Below are positions 43,311-51,923 of a stretch of 64,000 nt of DNA, in pieces (position 1 is the stretch's first letter; each line of letters begins with the position of its first letter). Below the pieces are notes generated by a model. It saw only the letters and a program-made list of their open reading frames with translations. It had not been told where the DNA came from and did no database searches. The translations under genes were made by a program, and so were the position numbers. This DNA comes from JAJEEA01 sp965116765 (GTDB taxonomy: Bacteria; Acidobacteriota; Vicinamibacteria; Vicinamibacterales; UBA8438), in NCBI GenBank assembly GCA_965116765.1, contig OZ220718.1, positions 2,790,001 through 2,854,000 of the forward strand, given 5' to 3'.

Positions 43311-43386
43311 GGTGAGTGTAGCTCAGTGGTAGAGCGCCGGACTGTGGCTCCGGATGTCGCGGGTTCAACCCCCGTCACTCACCCCA
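43311..43386 (+). tRNA. tRNA-His (GTG anticodon), CCA encoded
   Basis: Cloverleaf visible: acceptor GTGAGTG (43312-43318) pairs with CACTCAC (43376-43382); D-arm gctcagtggtagagc; anticodon stem CCGGA/TCCGG with loop CTGTGGC, anticodon GTG; T-arm cgggttcaacccccg. A G precedes the acceptor at 43311 and faces C at 43383, the G-1:C73 identity element of histidine tRNA. CCA follows at 43384-43386. Confidence 0.93.
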
Positions 43387-44267
43387 ACCCCGGTCCCGGC
43401 CGCGTCAGGCGACTCCTCGACGAGCGGGGCGCCCTCGTCTTCCCCGGCGTCTACGACACGCTGTCGGCCAAGATCGCCGAGCGGGCCGGATTCCCGCTCG
43501 CCTTCGTCTCCGGCTACGCCGTCTCCGCCACGTTCATCGGCCAGCCCGACCTCGGCCTCCTCACCCAGACCGAGATCGTCGAGCGGGCCCGCCAGATATG
43601 CGGCGCAGTGGACATCCCGATCCTCGTCGACGCCGACACCGGCTACGGCAACGCCCTGAACGTGGTCCGCACCGTGCGCGCCCTCGTCGACGCCGGCGCC
43701 GCCGGCTGCTTCCTCGAGGACCAGGAGTGGCCGAAGCGGTGCGGCCACATGCCCGGCAAGCAGGTCGTCGACCGGGAGACGTGGCTCCAGAAGATCCGGG
43801 CCGCGGTCGAAACCCGCGGCGGACGCGACTTCTTCATCGTCGCGCGCACCGACGCGCTGGCCGCGGTCGGGTTGGACGAGGCCCTCGCGCGGGCCGAGGC
43901 GGCCCACGCGGCCGGCGCCGACGCGACCTTCGTCGAGGCCCCGGGGTCGCTCGACGAGCTGCGCGAGATCGGCCGTCGGGCACCCCGGCCCACCGTCGCC
44001 AACATGGTCGAGCAGGGACGGACGCCGGTGCTCGGCCGGTCGGAGCTGGCCGCGCTGGGGTTCGACCTCATCCTGTACCCGGTCGCGGGGCTCTACGCGT
44101 CGGCGCAGGCTCTTGCGACAGTCTACCGGCGCCTGCACGAAGCCGGCACCACCCGCGGCGCCGAAGACCTGCTCGTCCCGTTCGAGCAGTTCAACGAGCT
44201 GATCGGCGTCGACGAGTCCCGCGCCCTCGCCGCGCGGTACGAGGAGCCCACCGGCCAGGGGCGGTGA
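43344..44267 (+). CDS. PEP mutase / isocitrate lyase family protein, start inside tRNA-His
   Basis: About 300-aa TIM-barrel enzyme. Family motifs: VFPGVYDTLSAKIAERAGFP, FVSGYAVSATFIGQPDLGLL, metal-binding VDADTGYGNALNVVRTV, catalytic loop WPKRCGHMPGKQV and VARTDALAAVG. The KRCGH motif points to a C-C lyase (methylisocitrate lyase, dimethylmalate lyase-like) rather than a phosphonomutase. Odd start: between the tRNA 3' end and the first conserved residue there is no ATG, GTG or TTG in frame; the nearest is GTG 43344, the tRNA anticodon itself. Either the mRNA starts inside the tRNA gene, a rare codon (CTC or GTC) is used, or the 5' end was replaced. Confidence 0.82.
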   Translation: MAPDVAGSTPVTHPNPGPGRVRRLLDERGALVFPGVYDTLSAKIAERAGFPLAFVSGYAVSATFIGQPDLGLLTQTEIVERARQICGAVDIPILVDADTGYGNALNVVRTVRALVDAGAAGCFLEDQEWPKRCGHMPGKQVVDRETWLQKIRAAVETRGGRDFFIVARTDALAAVGLDEALARAEAAHAAGADATFVEAPGSLDELREIGRRAPRPTVANMVEQGRTPVLGRSELAALGFDLILYPVAGLYASAQALATVYRRLHEAGTTRGAEDLLVPFEQFNELIGVDESRALAARYEEPTGQGR

Positions 44268-44287
44268 CGGAAGTCACCTCGCGACGC

Positions 44288-44375
44288 GCCAGGAGTCTGC
44301 GCCGTAGAACGGTGCAGACTCCTAGCAGGGTTGGTTGGGCGCCCAGCGGAGCCGAAGGCGACGATGGGCGGGCTA
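44288..44375 (+). repeat. Dispersed palindromic element, copy 7 (near-intact, 88 bp)
   Basis: Inverted partner of the 41032 copy, differing at two positions. Arms ggagtctgcgccg and cggtgcagactcc around tagaa, then ggttgggcgcccagcgg and agccgaaggcgacgatgg, ending ggcta. Lies 21 bp after the lyase stop codon. Confidence 0.85.
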
Positions 44376-44450
44376 GGCCGCCCGAAAGACGGAAGAAAAG
44401 GGCTGCCGGGATACTCGCGGCAGGCACCGGGAATGGGCCGTTGCCGACAC

Positions 44451-47400
44451 ATGCGACCTGAGGTGCCGCGCGGTCCGAAGAACCGGCCCGCCGGCCACCC
44501 CGGCACGTATCGTTGCCGGTCCCTCCTGCTGGCGGCGATCGCGGGGGTGGGCGCGGCGGGGCCGGGGCCGGCGGCGGCCCAGGTGCCCCCGGACGAGGCG
44601 TGGCGGACCCTCGAGACCGAGCACTTCCGCATCACCTTCCCCGAGCACCTCGAGGAGCTGGCGGCGAGGACCGCGGACGTGGCCGAGCAGGCGCACGAGG
44701 CCCTGTCGGCGGGGTTCCGGGCGGGTCCCGGAGGCACCATCGACATCGTCCTGACCGACCACGTCGACGTCTCGAACGGCTACGCCCGCGTATCGCCCTC
44801 GAACCGCATCGTGCTCCATGCGCGCCCCCCGCCCGACCACCTCGCGCTGGGCTACTTCGACGACTGGCTCGAGCAGCTCGTCGTCCACGAGCTCGCGCAC
44901 GTCTTCCACCTCGACTACACCGGGTGGTTCGGCCGGATCTTCCGCGCCCTGTTCGGCCGGCTGCCGTGGCCCGGGTCCGTGTTTGCCTTTCCGGGTACCA
45001 ACGTCCCGGCGTGGGTGATCGAGGGCCTCGCCACCTGGTACGAATCGGCCCTGACCCCGGGCGGCCGGGTGCACGGCACCTATCACGAGATGGTGCTGCG
45101 GACGGCGGCGCTCGAGGGGCGCTTCGAGTCCCTCGGCACGGCCGGGGGCTACTCTCCCCAGTGGCCCGGCGGGGGGCGCCGCTACGTGTACGGGTCGCTG
45201 TTCTTCGAGTACCTGCTCGACAAGCACGGGCACGACGCCATGGCCCGGTTCGTCGAGGACGTCGCGCGCAACGGGGGGCTGCCCCGGCGCGTCCTCGACG
45301 ACGTCTCGCTGACGGGCGAGTGGGACACGTGGCGCGAGGAGATGCGCGCCCGGGTCGAACGGCTGGACGACGAGCTCGCCGCGTTCGGCCCCGTCACCGA
45401 GCCGGAGGCGCTGACGAGCGGCGCGCGCCAGGCGCTGCATCCCGCGGTCTCGCCCGACGGCGGCCGGCTGGTCTACGTCCGATCGGACGGACGGTCCGAC
45501 CCGAGGCTCGTGGCCGTGCCGCCCGCTGGCGGGGACGCGTCGACGCTGGCGCGGACCAACCACCTCACGCGGTTCGACTTCCTGCCGGACGGCGGGGTGG
45601 TGTTCTCGCAGCGCGAGTTCACAGATCGTTACCGTCACTACAGCGACATCTACGTCCTGGCCGGCGAGGGAACGGTGCGGCGCGTCACCGAAGGTGCCCG
45701 GATCGCCGCGCCGTCGGCCGGCCCCGGCGGCGGATGGGCCGTCGCGGTGATGGACGGCGGGGGGACCAACGGCCTGGTGCGGGTCGATCTCGGAAACGGC
45801 GTGCTGGAGGAGATCGTCGCCCCGGCCGCGGACACGTACTGGGCCTGGCCCGCGGTGTCCCCCGACGGCCGGTGGATCGCGGCGAGCCGCTGGGCCGAGG
45901 GCCGGCACGACGTCGTCGTCCTCGACGCGGACGGGCGGCCCGTCCACGCGGTGACCCGCGACCGCGCCCTCGACATGGCCCCGGCCTGGAGTCCCGATGG
46001 GCGCCACCTCGTCTGGTCGTCCGACCGCACCGGCATCCCCAACGTCCTTGCGGTCGAGATCGACCCCCTCACCGGCCGTGCCGGCCCGCCGCGCCTCCTG
46101 ACCAACGTGCGTACGGGGGCGGCGTTTCCGAGCGTCGACCCCGCCGGCGAGTGGCTCTACTTCTCGGGCTACCACGTCGACGGCTGGGAGATCGAACGCG
46201 TGCCGTTCGCGCCCGACCGCGCCCCGAACGCGCCCGCGCCGGCCGCACGCTTCGACGACGACGCCCATGCGATCCCGGCGGGCGCCCTCGCCCACGCCGT
46301 ATCGGCATCCGAGGACGAGGCGACCGCGACACGAACCGCGGCCGGGGCGGCGCAGGCCGACGACGCCGGCGACGAACGCGGGCCGGGCCGCGCCGGCGAC
46401 GCCGCGCGGGGCTACTCGCCGTTCTCGACCCTGTGGCCCACGTACTGGGTCCCCGACCTGCGCCCGCCGGTGGCGGTCGCGAAGACGACCGTCGGGAACG
46501 TCGAGACGCCGCGCACCGAGCTTCTCGGCTATGCGTTCGGCGGCCGTACCGCGATGTTCGACGTGGTGGGCAGGCACGCCTACGCCGGCGGGGCCAGGTT
46601 TCTCGGGTCGGGCCGGCGCGCGGGAGACGTCTCGTACGAGTACCGGGGCCTGGGCAACCCCACCGTCGGTTTCGCGGCGTCACAGGGCTGGGGACACGAC
46701 GGCGTCAGGGTGAGCGACGCGTCGGGGGCGGAGGGCTCTCCGGAGACGTTCTTCGTCCTCGAGCGGCGGCGGCGCGCGGCGACGTCGGTGCGCATCGAGC
46801 GCCGCGGCTACCGGACGTTCGTCGGGTTGACGTTCTCGGCCGGGCTGGTTCGGAGCGACCGCGAGGTGCTCGACGCCGACCTGCAGGCGAGCGGCGGCTA
46901 CCGGCTCGCGCGGCCGGGCGCGACCTCGAGCGAGCTCGCGGTCGCGCTGAACGTCTCGTCCGCGCGGTCGCACGCGTTCCAGATGGGAAACGCGCGCGGC
47001 GCCGCGATCGAGCTGCGGGCCCGGACCCGCCGCGACCTCGACGTGCCGGCGGGGCTCGCGGGCGCGACCGACGTCGATCGCTCGGCCGACGACCTCGTCG
47101 GCCGGTTCCGGGCCTACCTGCCGCTGCCGGGTCCGGGGTTCGCGGCCCCGGTGCTCGCGGTCCGCGCGAGCGGGGGCGCGGCGCGAGGACCGGCGACCCG
47201 CACGGGGTACTTCTCGGCCGGCGGCGACCTCGGCCAGTTCGCGGTGCGGGGTCACGACATCGCGACCCGGGCCGGGCGTCGCGCGTGGTCCGCATCGGTC
47301 GAGCTCCGAGCGCCGCTGGCCCTGGTCAACCGGGGCGCCTGGGGCCTGCACCTCGACCGCCTGTTCGCCTCGGCCTTCGTCGACGCCGGCGACGCGTGGG

Positions 47401-47624
47401 GCGCCGGCGCGGCCTTCGCCCCGGCGGCGCCGCCGGGACGGCGCCCGCTGACGTCGTTCGGCGTCGAGCTGACGACGGACGTGCTCGCCTTCGTCCCCCA
47501 GGCTCCCTTGCGGCTTCGCTTCGGGCTGGCCGCGGTCCCCGACCCCGACGCCCCGCCCGGCGCCCCCGCCGAAGCCGCCCGGTGGCGCCGGGTCTTCTAC
47601 GTCGGGGCCGGCGTGCCGTTCTGA
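44451..47624 (+). CDS. Metalloprotease-like / TolB-type propeller / outer-membrane barrel fusion
   Basis: 1057-aa exported protein with three parts. After a signal peptide (cleavage near AAAQ, residue 45) comes a gluzincin-like peptidase domain: HELAHVF at about 146 and WVIEGLATWYES at about 187 supply the two His and the downstream Glu. Residues ~300-600 are PD40/WD-like blades (ALHPAVSPDGGRLVYVRSDG, WPAVSPDGRWIAASRWAEG, APAWSPDGRHLVWSSDRTG). The C-terminal ~370 residues are beta-barrel-like, ending GVPF, a surface-antigen/BamA-like outer membrane end. The active site appears intact. Start ATG 44451 chosen before the signal. Confidence 0.85.
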   Translation: MRPEVPRGPKNRPAGHPGTYRCRSLLLAAIAGVGAAGPGPAAAQVPPDEAWRTLETEHFRITFPEHLEELAARTADVAEQAHEALSAGFRAGPGGTIDIVLTDHVDVSNGYARVSPSNRIVLHARPPPDHLALGYFDDWLEQLVVHELAHVFHLDYTGWFGRIFRALFGRLPWPGSVFAFPGTNVPAWVIEGLATWYESALTPGGRVHGTYHEMVLRTAALEGRFESLGTAGGYSPQWPGGGRRYVYGSLFFEYLLDKHGHDAMARFVEDVARNGGLPRRVLDDVSLTGEWDTWREEMRARVERLDDELAAFGPVTEPEALTSGARQALHPAVSPDGGRLVYVRSDGRSDPRLVAVPPAGGDASTLARTNHLTRFDFLPDGGVVFSQREFTDRYRHYSDIYVLAGEGTVRRVTEGARIAAPSAGPGGGWAVAVMDGGGTNGLVRVDLGNGVLEEIVAPAADTYWAWPAVSPDGRWIAASRWAEGRHDVVVLDADGRPVHAVTRDRALDMAPAWSPDGRHLVWSSDRTGIPNVLAVEIDPLTGRAGPPRLLTNVRTGAAFPSVDPAGEWLYFSGYHVDGWEIERVPFAPDRAPNAPAPAARFDDDAHAIPAGALAHAVSASEDEATATRTAAGAAQADDAGDERGPGRAGDAARGYSPFSTLWPTYWVPDLRPPVAVAKTTVGNVETPRTELLGYAFGGRTAMFDVVGRHAYAGGARFLGSGRRAGDVSYEYRGLGNPTVGFAASQGWGHDGVRVSDASGAEGSPETFFVLERRRRAATSVRIERRGYRTFVGLTFSAGLVRSDREVLDADLQASGGYRLARPGATSSELAVALNVSSARSHAFQMGNARGAAIELRARTRRDLDVPAGLAGATDVDRSADDLVGRFRAYLPLPGPGFAAPVLAVRASGGAARGPATRTGYFSAGGDLGQFAVRGHDIATRAGRRAWSASVELRAPLALVNRGAWGLHLDRLFASAFVDAGDAWGAGAAFAPAAPPGRRPLTSFGVELTTDVLAFVPQAPLRLRFGLAAVPDPDAPPGAPAEAARWRRVFYVGAGVPF

Positions 47625-47879
47625 CTACCCGCCGGTCGGTATCGCTGGTGCGATGAGCGGGGTCAACTGATCGACCACTGCAGTGGTGATGCGTTGTTCC
47701 ATGGTGAGCAGTTGGACCAAGATGAGGGCGACGAGAGCGAGCGCGATCCCGAGTCCCCACCGGGCGATGCGGTCAGCGTCTCTTGCCCTACGGTCGGCGT
47801 AGGCGGCGTGTTCGACTGCCCGCTCGGCGGCGAGTTGAGCCCTGAGGGCGTCGAACTCGGCGTCGGTGTGCTCGCTCAT
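47625..47879 (-). CDS. Small membrane protein with N-terminal charged helix (family member 4?)
   Basis: 84-aa protein: charged helix MSEHTDAEFDALRAQLAAER, AVEHAAYADRRARDADRIAR, then one membrane segment WGLGIALALVALILVQLL and a short tail. GAGGA precedes the ATG. Order of helix and membrane segment is reversed relative to the other three small proteins, so relatedness is uncertain. Its stop codon directly abuts the stop of the convergent fusion gene with no gap. Confidence 0.65.
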   Translation of the reverse strand: MSEHTDAEFDALRAQLAAERAVEHAAYADRRARDADRIARWGLGIALALVALILVQLLTMEQRITTAVVDQLTPLIAPAIPTGG

Positions 47880-47978
47880 GTCCTCGGAGCGTATCAGCCG
47901 CCATGCTCGACTGCAAGCGCAGGGGACGACGAGACCGGACCACACCCATCGGCATCGGCGGCCCTTCCGAAACGGCGC

Positions 47979-47984
47979 TATAAT
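47979..47984 (+). promoter_or_regulatory. -10 box of the cox operon
   Basis: Perfect TATAAT 50 bp before the coxS TTG; GGGAGG ribosome site lies 8 nt before that TTG. -35 region (cggcgg) is not consensus, suggesting an activator or an alternative sigma factor. Confidence 0.5.
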
Positions 47985-48033
47985 TCCGTCCATCCAAGAC
48001 CAGCGGGCGTCTCCGACGCCAGGGAGGTGCGGG

Positions 48034-48510
48034 TTGACTGTCCCCGTCTCGATCACCGTCAACGGACAGCGGTACGACCGCGAGGTCGAGCCGAGGCTGC
48101 TCCTGGTGCACTTTCTGCGCGAAGTCATCGGGTCGACGGGCACCAAGGTGGGCTGCGACACCAGCCAGTGCGGGGCGTGCACGGTGCTGATGGACGGCAC
48201 TTCCCTGAAGTCGTGCACGGCGCTGGCCGTCCAGGCCGACGGCGCCGAGGTGACGACCATCGAGGGGCTCGCCGACGGCGACGCCCTGCACCCGCTGCAG
48301 GACGCGTTCTGGGAGAAGCACGGGCTGCAGTGCGGCTTCTGCACGCCGGGCATGATCATGGCGTCGCACGAGCTGCTGCGGGTCACCCCGAACCCCAGCG
48401 ACGCCCAGATACGCCACGGCCTCGAGGGCAACATGTGCCGGTGCACCGGCTATCAGAACATCGTGCGGGCGGTCCGCCAGGCCGCCGGAACCACGGCAGG
48501 TCAGCCATGA
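48034..48510 (+). CDS. coxS: 2Fe-2S subunit of xanthine dehydrogenase-family molybdenum hydroxylase (CoxS-like)
   Basis: 158-aa small subunit starting from TTG 48034, with GGGAGG upstream. Plant-type 2Fe-2S site CDTSQCGACTVLMDG with a later cysteine, and the second cluster site CGFCTPGMIM ... CRCTGY. Passes electrons from the molybdenum centre of the large subunit to FAD on the medium subunit. First gene of a six-gene operon with 4-nt overlaps; ATGA with the next gene. Confidence 0.92.
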   Translation: MTVPVSITVNGQRYDREVEPRLLLVHFLREVIGSTGTKVGCDTSQCGACTVLMDGTSLKSCTALAVQADGAEVTTIEGLADGDALHPLQDAFWEKHGLQCGFCTPGMIMASHELLRVTPNPSDAQIRHGLEGNMCRCTGYQNIVRAVRQAAGTTAGQP

Positions 48511-50864
48511 GCACACGCATCTTCGGTTCAGGCATCCGCCGGCGGGAAGACCCGCGCCTCATCACCGGCAGCGCCACCTACACCGACGACCTGACGCTGC
48601 CGCGCATGGTGCACGCGGCGATGCTGCGGAGCCCCCACGCCCACGCGCGCGTCACCTCCATCGACACGAGCAAGGCGGCGGCCGCCCCCGGGGTGATCGC
48701 GGTGTACACCCACGCCGACACCGAGGGCGGGCTGCAGCCGGCGCCGTGCGCCTGGCTCCTGCCCGACTCGGACCTGAAGATCGCCAACTATCACTGCCTC
48801 GCCAAGGACGTGGTGCGCTTCGTCGGCGACATCGTCGCGGTGGTGGTGGCCGAGAGCCGCTACCAGGCCGAGGACGCCCTCGAGCTCGTCGACGTCGGCT
48901 ACGAGCCGCTGCCCGCGGTGACCGACCCCGAGGCGGCGGCGGCCGAGGGCGCGCCGAAGCTGCACGACGAGATCGACGGCAACCAGGCGTTCCACTGGAA
49001 GGTGGCGGGCGGCGACGTCGACGCGGCGTTCGCCGGGGCCGACGTGGTGGTGAAGGACCGCATCGTCCAGCAGCGGCTCATCCCCAACGCGATGGAGCCG
49101 CGGGCCGCCCTGGCCAGCTTCGTCGGCGCGACGGGCGAGCTGACGGTGTGGAACACCACCCAGAACCCGCACATCGTGCGCTTCCTCACCTCGCTCGTGC
49201 TGGGGCTCTCGGAGGACAAGATACGGGTCATCGCGCCCGAGGTGGGGGGCGGCTTCGGCAGCAAGATCGCGGCCTATCCCGCCGACTTCCTCACGATGTT
49301 CTGCAGCCGCAAGCTCGGGCGCCCCGTCAAGTGGACGGAGACCCGCAGCGAGAACTACCAGTCGACCACCCACGGCCGCGACCACGTCCAGCACGTCGAG
49401 CTGGCCGCGAAGAACGACGGCACCGTCCTCGGCCTGCGCTGCACCGTGCACGCGGGCATGGGCGCGTACCTGTCGACGGCGGCCCCGGGCATCCCCACCA
49501 TCCTGCACGGGCTGATGCTGTCGGGCGTGTACACGCTGCCGGCGGTGCACGAGGACGTCTACGGCGTCTACACCAACGGCGTGCCCGTCGAGGCGTACCG
49601 CGGGGCCGGGCGCCCCGAGGCCACGTTCATGCTCGAGCGCATGATGGACGTGCTGGCCGCGAAGCTCGACATGGACCCGGCCGACGTCCGCAAGAAGAAC
49701 CTGATACCGAAGTTCGACGACGGCCACGACGTCGTCACCACCCTGACCTACGACAGCGGCGACTATCCCGGCGCCCTCGACAAGGTGCTGGCCCACGCCG
49801 ACTACGCGGGGCTGCGCGCGAAGCAGAAGGCGGGCCCGGCCAACGGCACCTACACCGGCCTGGGCCTCGCCACCTACGTCGAGATCTGCGGCCTCGGGCC
49901 GTCGCAGGTCGCCGGGGCCATCGGGTTCCAGGGGGGCCTCTGGGAGAGCGCCATCGTCCGCTTCCACCCGAGCGGCAAGGTGCACGTGTTCATCGGGGCC
50001 TCGCCGCACGGGCAGGGCGAGGAGACGACCTTCGCCCAGATCGTGGGCAGCGAGCTGGGGGTCGATCCGCAGGACGTCAAGGTCTTCCACGGCGACACCG
50101 ACAACACCCCGATGGGCTGGGGCACCTACGGCAGCCGCACGACTGCCGTCGGCGGGGCGGCGCTGGCCCTGACCGCGCGCAAGATCCGCGACAAGGCCAA
50201 GGTCATCGCCGCCCACCTGCTCGAGGCGGCGGTCGAGGACATGGAATACGAGGACGGCAAGTTCTTCGTCAAGGGAGCGCCCGACCAGAGCAAGACCATC
50301 GGCGACATCGCCCTGATGGCCAACGTGGCGTGGAACATGCCCGAGGGGGTCGAGGCGGGGCTCGAGGCCTCGACGTTCTACGACCCGCCCAACTTCACGT
50401 TCCCGTTCGGCGCCCATCTCGCGGTGGTCGAGGTGGACGCCGAGACCGGCGCCGTCGCCCTGAAGCGCTATGTCGCCCTCGACGACTGCGGCCCGCAGAT
50501 CAACCCCGTGATCGTCGAGGGTCAGGTGCACGGCGGGGTCGTGCAGGGGGTGGGCCAGGCGCTGTGGGAGGAGGCCGTCTACGACGAGGGCGGCCAGCTC
50601 GTGACCGGCAGCATGCTCGACTACGCCCTGCCCCGCGCCGACCTGCTCCCCGAGATCGAGGTGCTGTCGACGGTGACCCCGTCGCCGCACCACCCCCTCG
50701 GGGTGAAGGGCATCGGCGAGGCGGGCACCATCGCGTCGACCGCGGCCGTCTACAACGCGGTGATGGACGCCCTCCGGCCGCTGGGGGTCACGTCGGTCCG
50801 GATGCCGCTGACGCCGGAGCGGGTGTGGCAGGCCATTCAGGACGCCAAGCAGGCGAAAGGATAG
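48507..50864 (+). CDS. coxL: Molybdopterin-binding large subunit, form II CoxL-like
   Basis: 785-aa catalytic subunit. N-terminal IFGSGIRRREDPRLITGSAT, two Mo-cofactor domains with GGGFGSKIAAYPADF, and the active-site loop AYRGAGR at about residue 370. The AYRGAGR loop marks the form II (putative CODH, BMS) branch, not the genuine CO-oxidising form I with AYxCSFR. Late conserved HPLGVKGIGEAGTIAST is present. Real substrate unknown; form II enzymes may hydroxylate aromatic or heterocyclic compounds. Confidence 0.92.
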   Translation: MSTRIFGSGIRRREDPRLITGSATYTDDLTLPRMVHAAMLRSPHAHARVTSIDTSKAAAAPGVIAVYTHADTEGGLQPAPCAWLLPDSDLKIANYHCLAKDVVRFVGDIVAVVVAESRYQAEDALELVDVGYEPLPAVTDPEAAAAEGAPKLHDEIDGNQAFHWKVAGGDVDAAFAGADVVVKDRIVQQRLIPNAMEPRAALASFVGATGELTVWNTTQNPHIVRFLTSLVLGLSEDKIRVIAPEVGGGFGSKIAAYPADFLTMFCSRKLGRPVKWTETRSENYQSTTHGRDHVQHVELAAKNDGTVLGLRCTVHAGMGAYLSTAAPGIPTILHGLMLSGVYTLPAVHEDVYGVYTNGVPVEAYRGAGRPEATFMLERMMDVLAAKLDMDPADVRKKNLIPKFDDGHDVVTTLTYDSGDYPGALDKVLAHADYAGLRAKQKAGPANGTYTGLGLATYVEICGLGPSQVAGAIGFQGGLWESAIVRFHPSGKVHVFIGASPHGQGEETTFAQIVGSELGVDPQDVKVFHGDTDNTPMGWGTYGSRTTAVGGAALALTARKIRDKAKVIAAHLLEAAVEDMEYEDGKFFVKGAPDQSKTIGDIALMANVAWNMPEGVEAGLEASTFYDPPNFTFPFGAHLAVVEVDAETGAVALKRYVALDDCGPQINPVIVEGQVHGGVVQGVGQALWEEAVYDEGGQLVTGSMLDYALPRADLLPEIEVLSTVTPSPHHPLGVKGIGEAGTIASTAAVYNAVMDALRPLGVTSVRMPLTPERVWQAIQDAKQAKG

Positions 50865-50868
50865 GGCG

Positions 50869-51801
50869 ATGTACGCACCAGACTTCGCATACTACCGGGC
50901 GGACTCGGTGGCCGAGATCGGCCGGCTGCTGCGCGCCCACCCCGGCGCCAAGCTGCTGGCCGGCGGGCACAGCCTCATCCCCCTCCTGAAGCTCCGGCTC
51001 GCCGCGCCGGCGGCCCTCATCGACATCGGCCGCGTCGCCGAGCTGAAGGGCATCTCCGCCGGCGACGGCCGGGTGCGCATCGGCGCCCTGACGACCCACG
51101 CGGAGATCGCCGCGTCGGCCGACGTGGCGCAGCACGCCCCGGCCCTGGCCGCCGCGGCCGGGGTCATCGGCGACCCCGCGGTGCGCAACCGCGGCACCAT
51201 CGGCGGCAACGTGGCCCACGCCGACCCCGCGTCCGACCTGCCGACGGTGCTCGTGGCCCTCGGGGCCTCGTTCACGGTGGCCGGCGACGACGGCGAGCGC
51301 AGCGTCGCGGCCGGCGACTTCTTCCAGGGCATGATGGCCACCGCCCTCGGCGAGCACGACGTCGTGACCGCCATCGACGTCCCGGCCCGGCCCGGCGGCC
51401 AGGGCCAAGCCTACGAGAAGTTCTCGCACCCCGCCTCGCGCTACGCGGTGATCGGGGTGGCGGCCGCCGTCGAGCGGCAGGGCGACGCCATCGGCAGCGT
51501 CGCGGTGGCGCTGGGCGGTCTCGTGCCGGCGGCGGTGCGGGCCGGCTCGGTCGAGCAGGCCCTGTCGGGCCAGGCGCCGACGGCCGAGGCCGTCGCCGCC
51601 GCCGCGGCCGCGGTCTCGAACGACCTCGGCGACGATCTCATCGGCGACATCTACGCGTCGGCCGAGTACCGGCGGGCGATGGCCCCGGTCTGCGTCAAGC
51701 GCGCCCTGACGGCGGCGCTCAACCCGGCTTCGGCTTCGCCCCCGCCCTCGTCCGAGGGGTCGGGCGCCGGGTCCGGCGGCTCGTGGTGGCCCTGGTCGTA
51801 A
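50869..51801 (+). CDS. coxM: FAD-binding medium subunit (CoxM-like)
   Basis: 310-aa flavoprotein. FAD motifs LLAGGHSLIPLLKLRLA at about residue 23 and GTIGGNVAHADPASDLP at about 108, the two pyrophosphate-binding loops of this family. Start ATG 50869 is 4 nt after coxL. Completes the S-L-M heterotrimer. The tail beyond residue ~285 is Ser/Gly/Pro-rich and probably disordered. Confidence 0.92.
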   Translation: MYAPDFAYYRADSVAEIGRLLRAHPGAKLLAGGHSLIPLLKLRLAAPAALIDIGRVAELKGISAGDGRVRIGALTTHAEIAASADVAQHAPALAAAAGVIGDPAVRNRGTIGGNVAHADPASDLPTVLVALGASFTVAGDDGERSVAAGDFFQGMMATALGEHDVVTAIDVPARPGGQGQAYEKFSHPASRYAVIGVAAAVERQGDAIGSVAVALGGLVPAAVRAGSVEQALSGQAPTAEAVAAAAAAVSNDLGDDLIGDIYASAEYRRAMAPVCVKRALTAALNPASASPPPSSEGSGAGSGGSWWPWS

Positions 51802-51810
51802 GTCCGCGCC

Positions 51811-51890
51811 GGGGAGCGGCGCGCCTCCCCACTGTTTGGGCGGCAAGCGGAACCATCAGGTGACGCTTGCCGCCTCCTTTGCCGCTCCCC
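51811..51890 (+). promoter_or_regulatory. Nested perfect hairpin in the coxM-moxR gap
   Basis: Outer arms GGGGAGCGGC/GCCGCTCCCC (51811-51820, 51881-51890) and inner arms GGCGGCAAGCG/CGCTTGCCGCC (51839-51849, 51864-51874). Both perfect. Fills most of the 122-bp gap, the only sizeable gap in the operon. Could lower downstream expression, protect the coxSLM mRNA, or be a diverged dispersed element. Confidence 0.6.
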
Positions 51891-51923
51891 GATCGAGACA
51901 CCAACAGCTCACAGTCCGCCACG

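Noticed and set aside
47880..48033. Moco riboswitch upstream of the cox operon
   Set aside because: No conserved multi-stem structure recognised; the leader is only about 45 nt after the TATAAT box.
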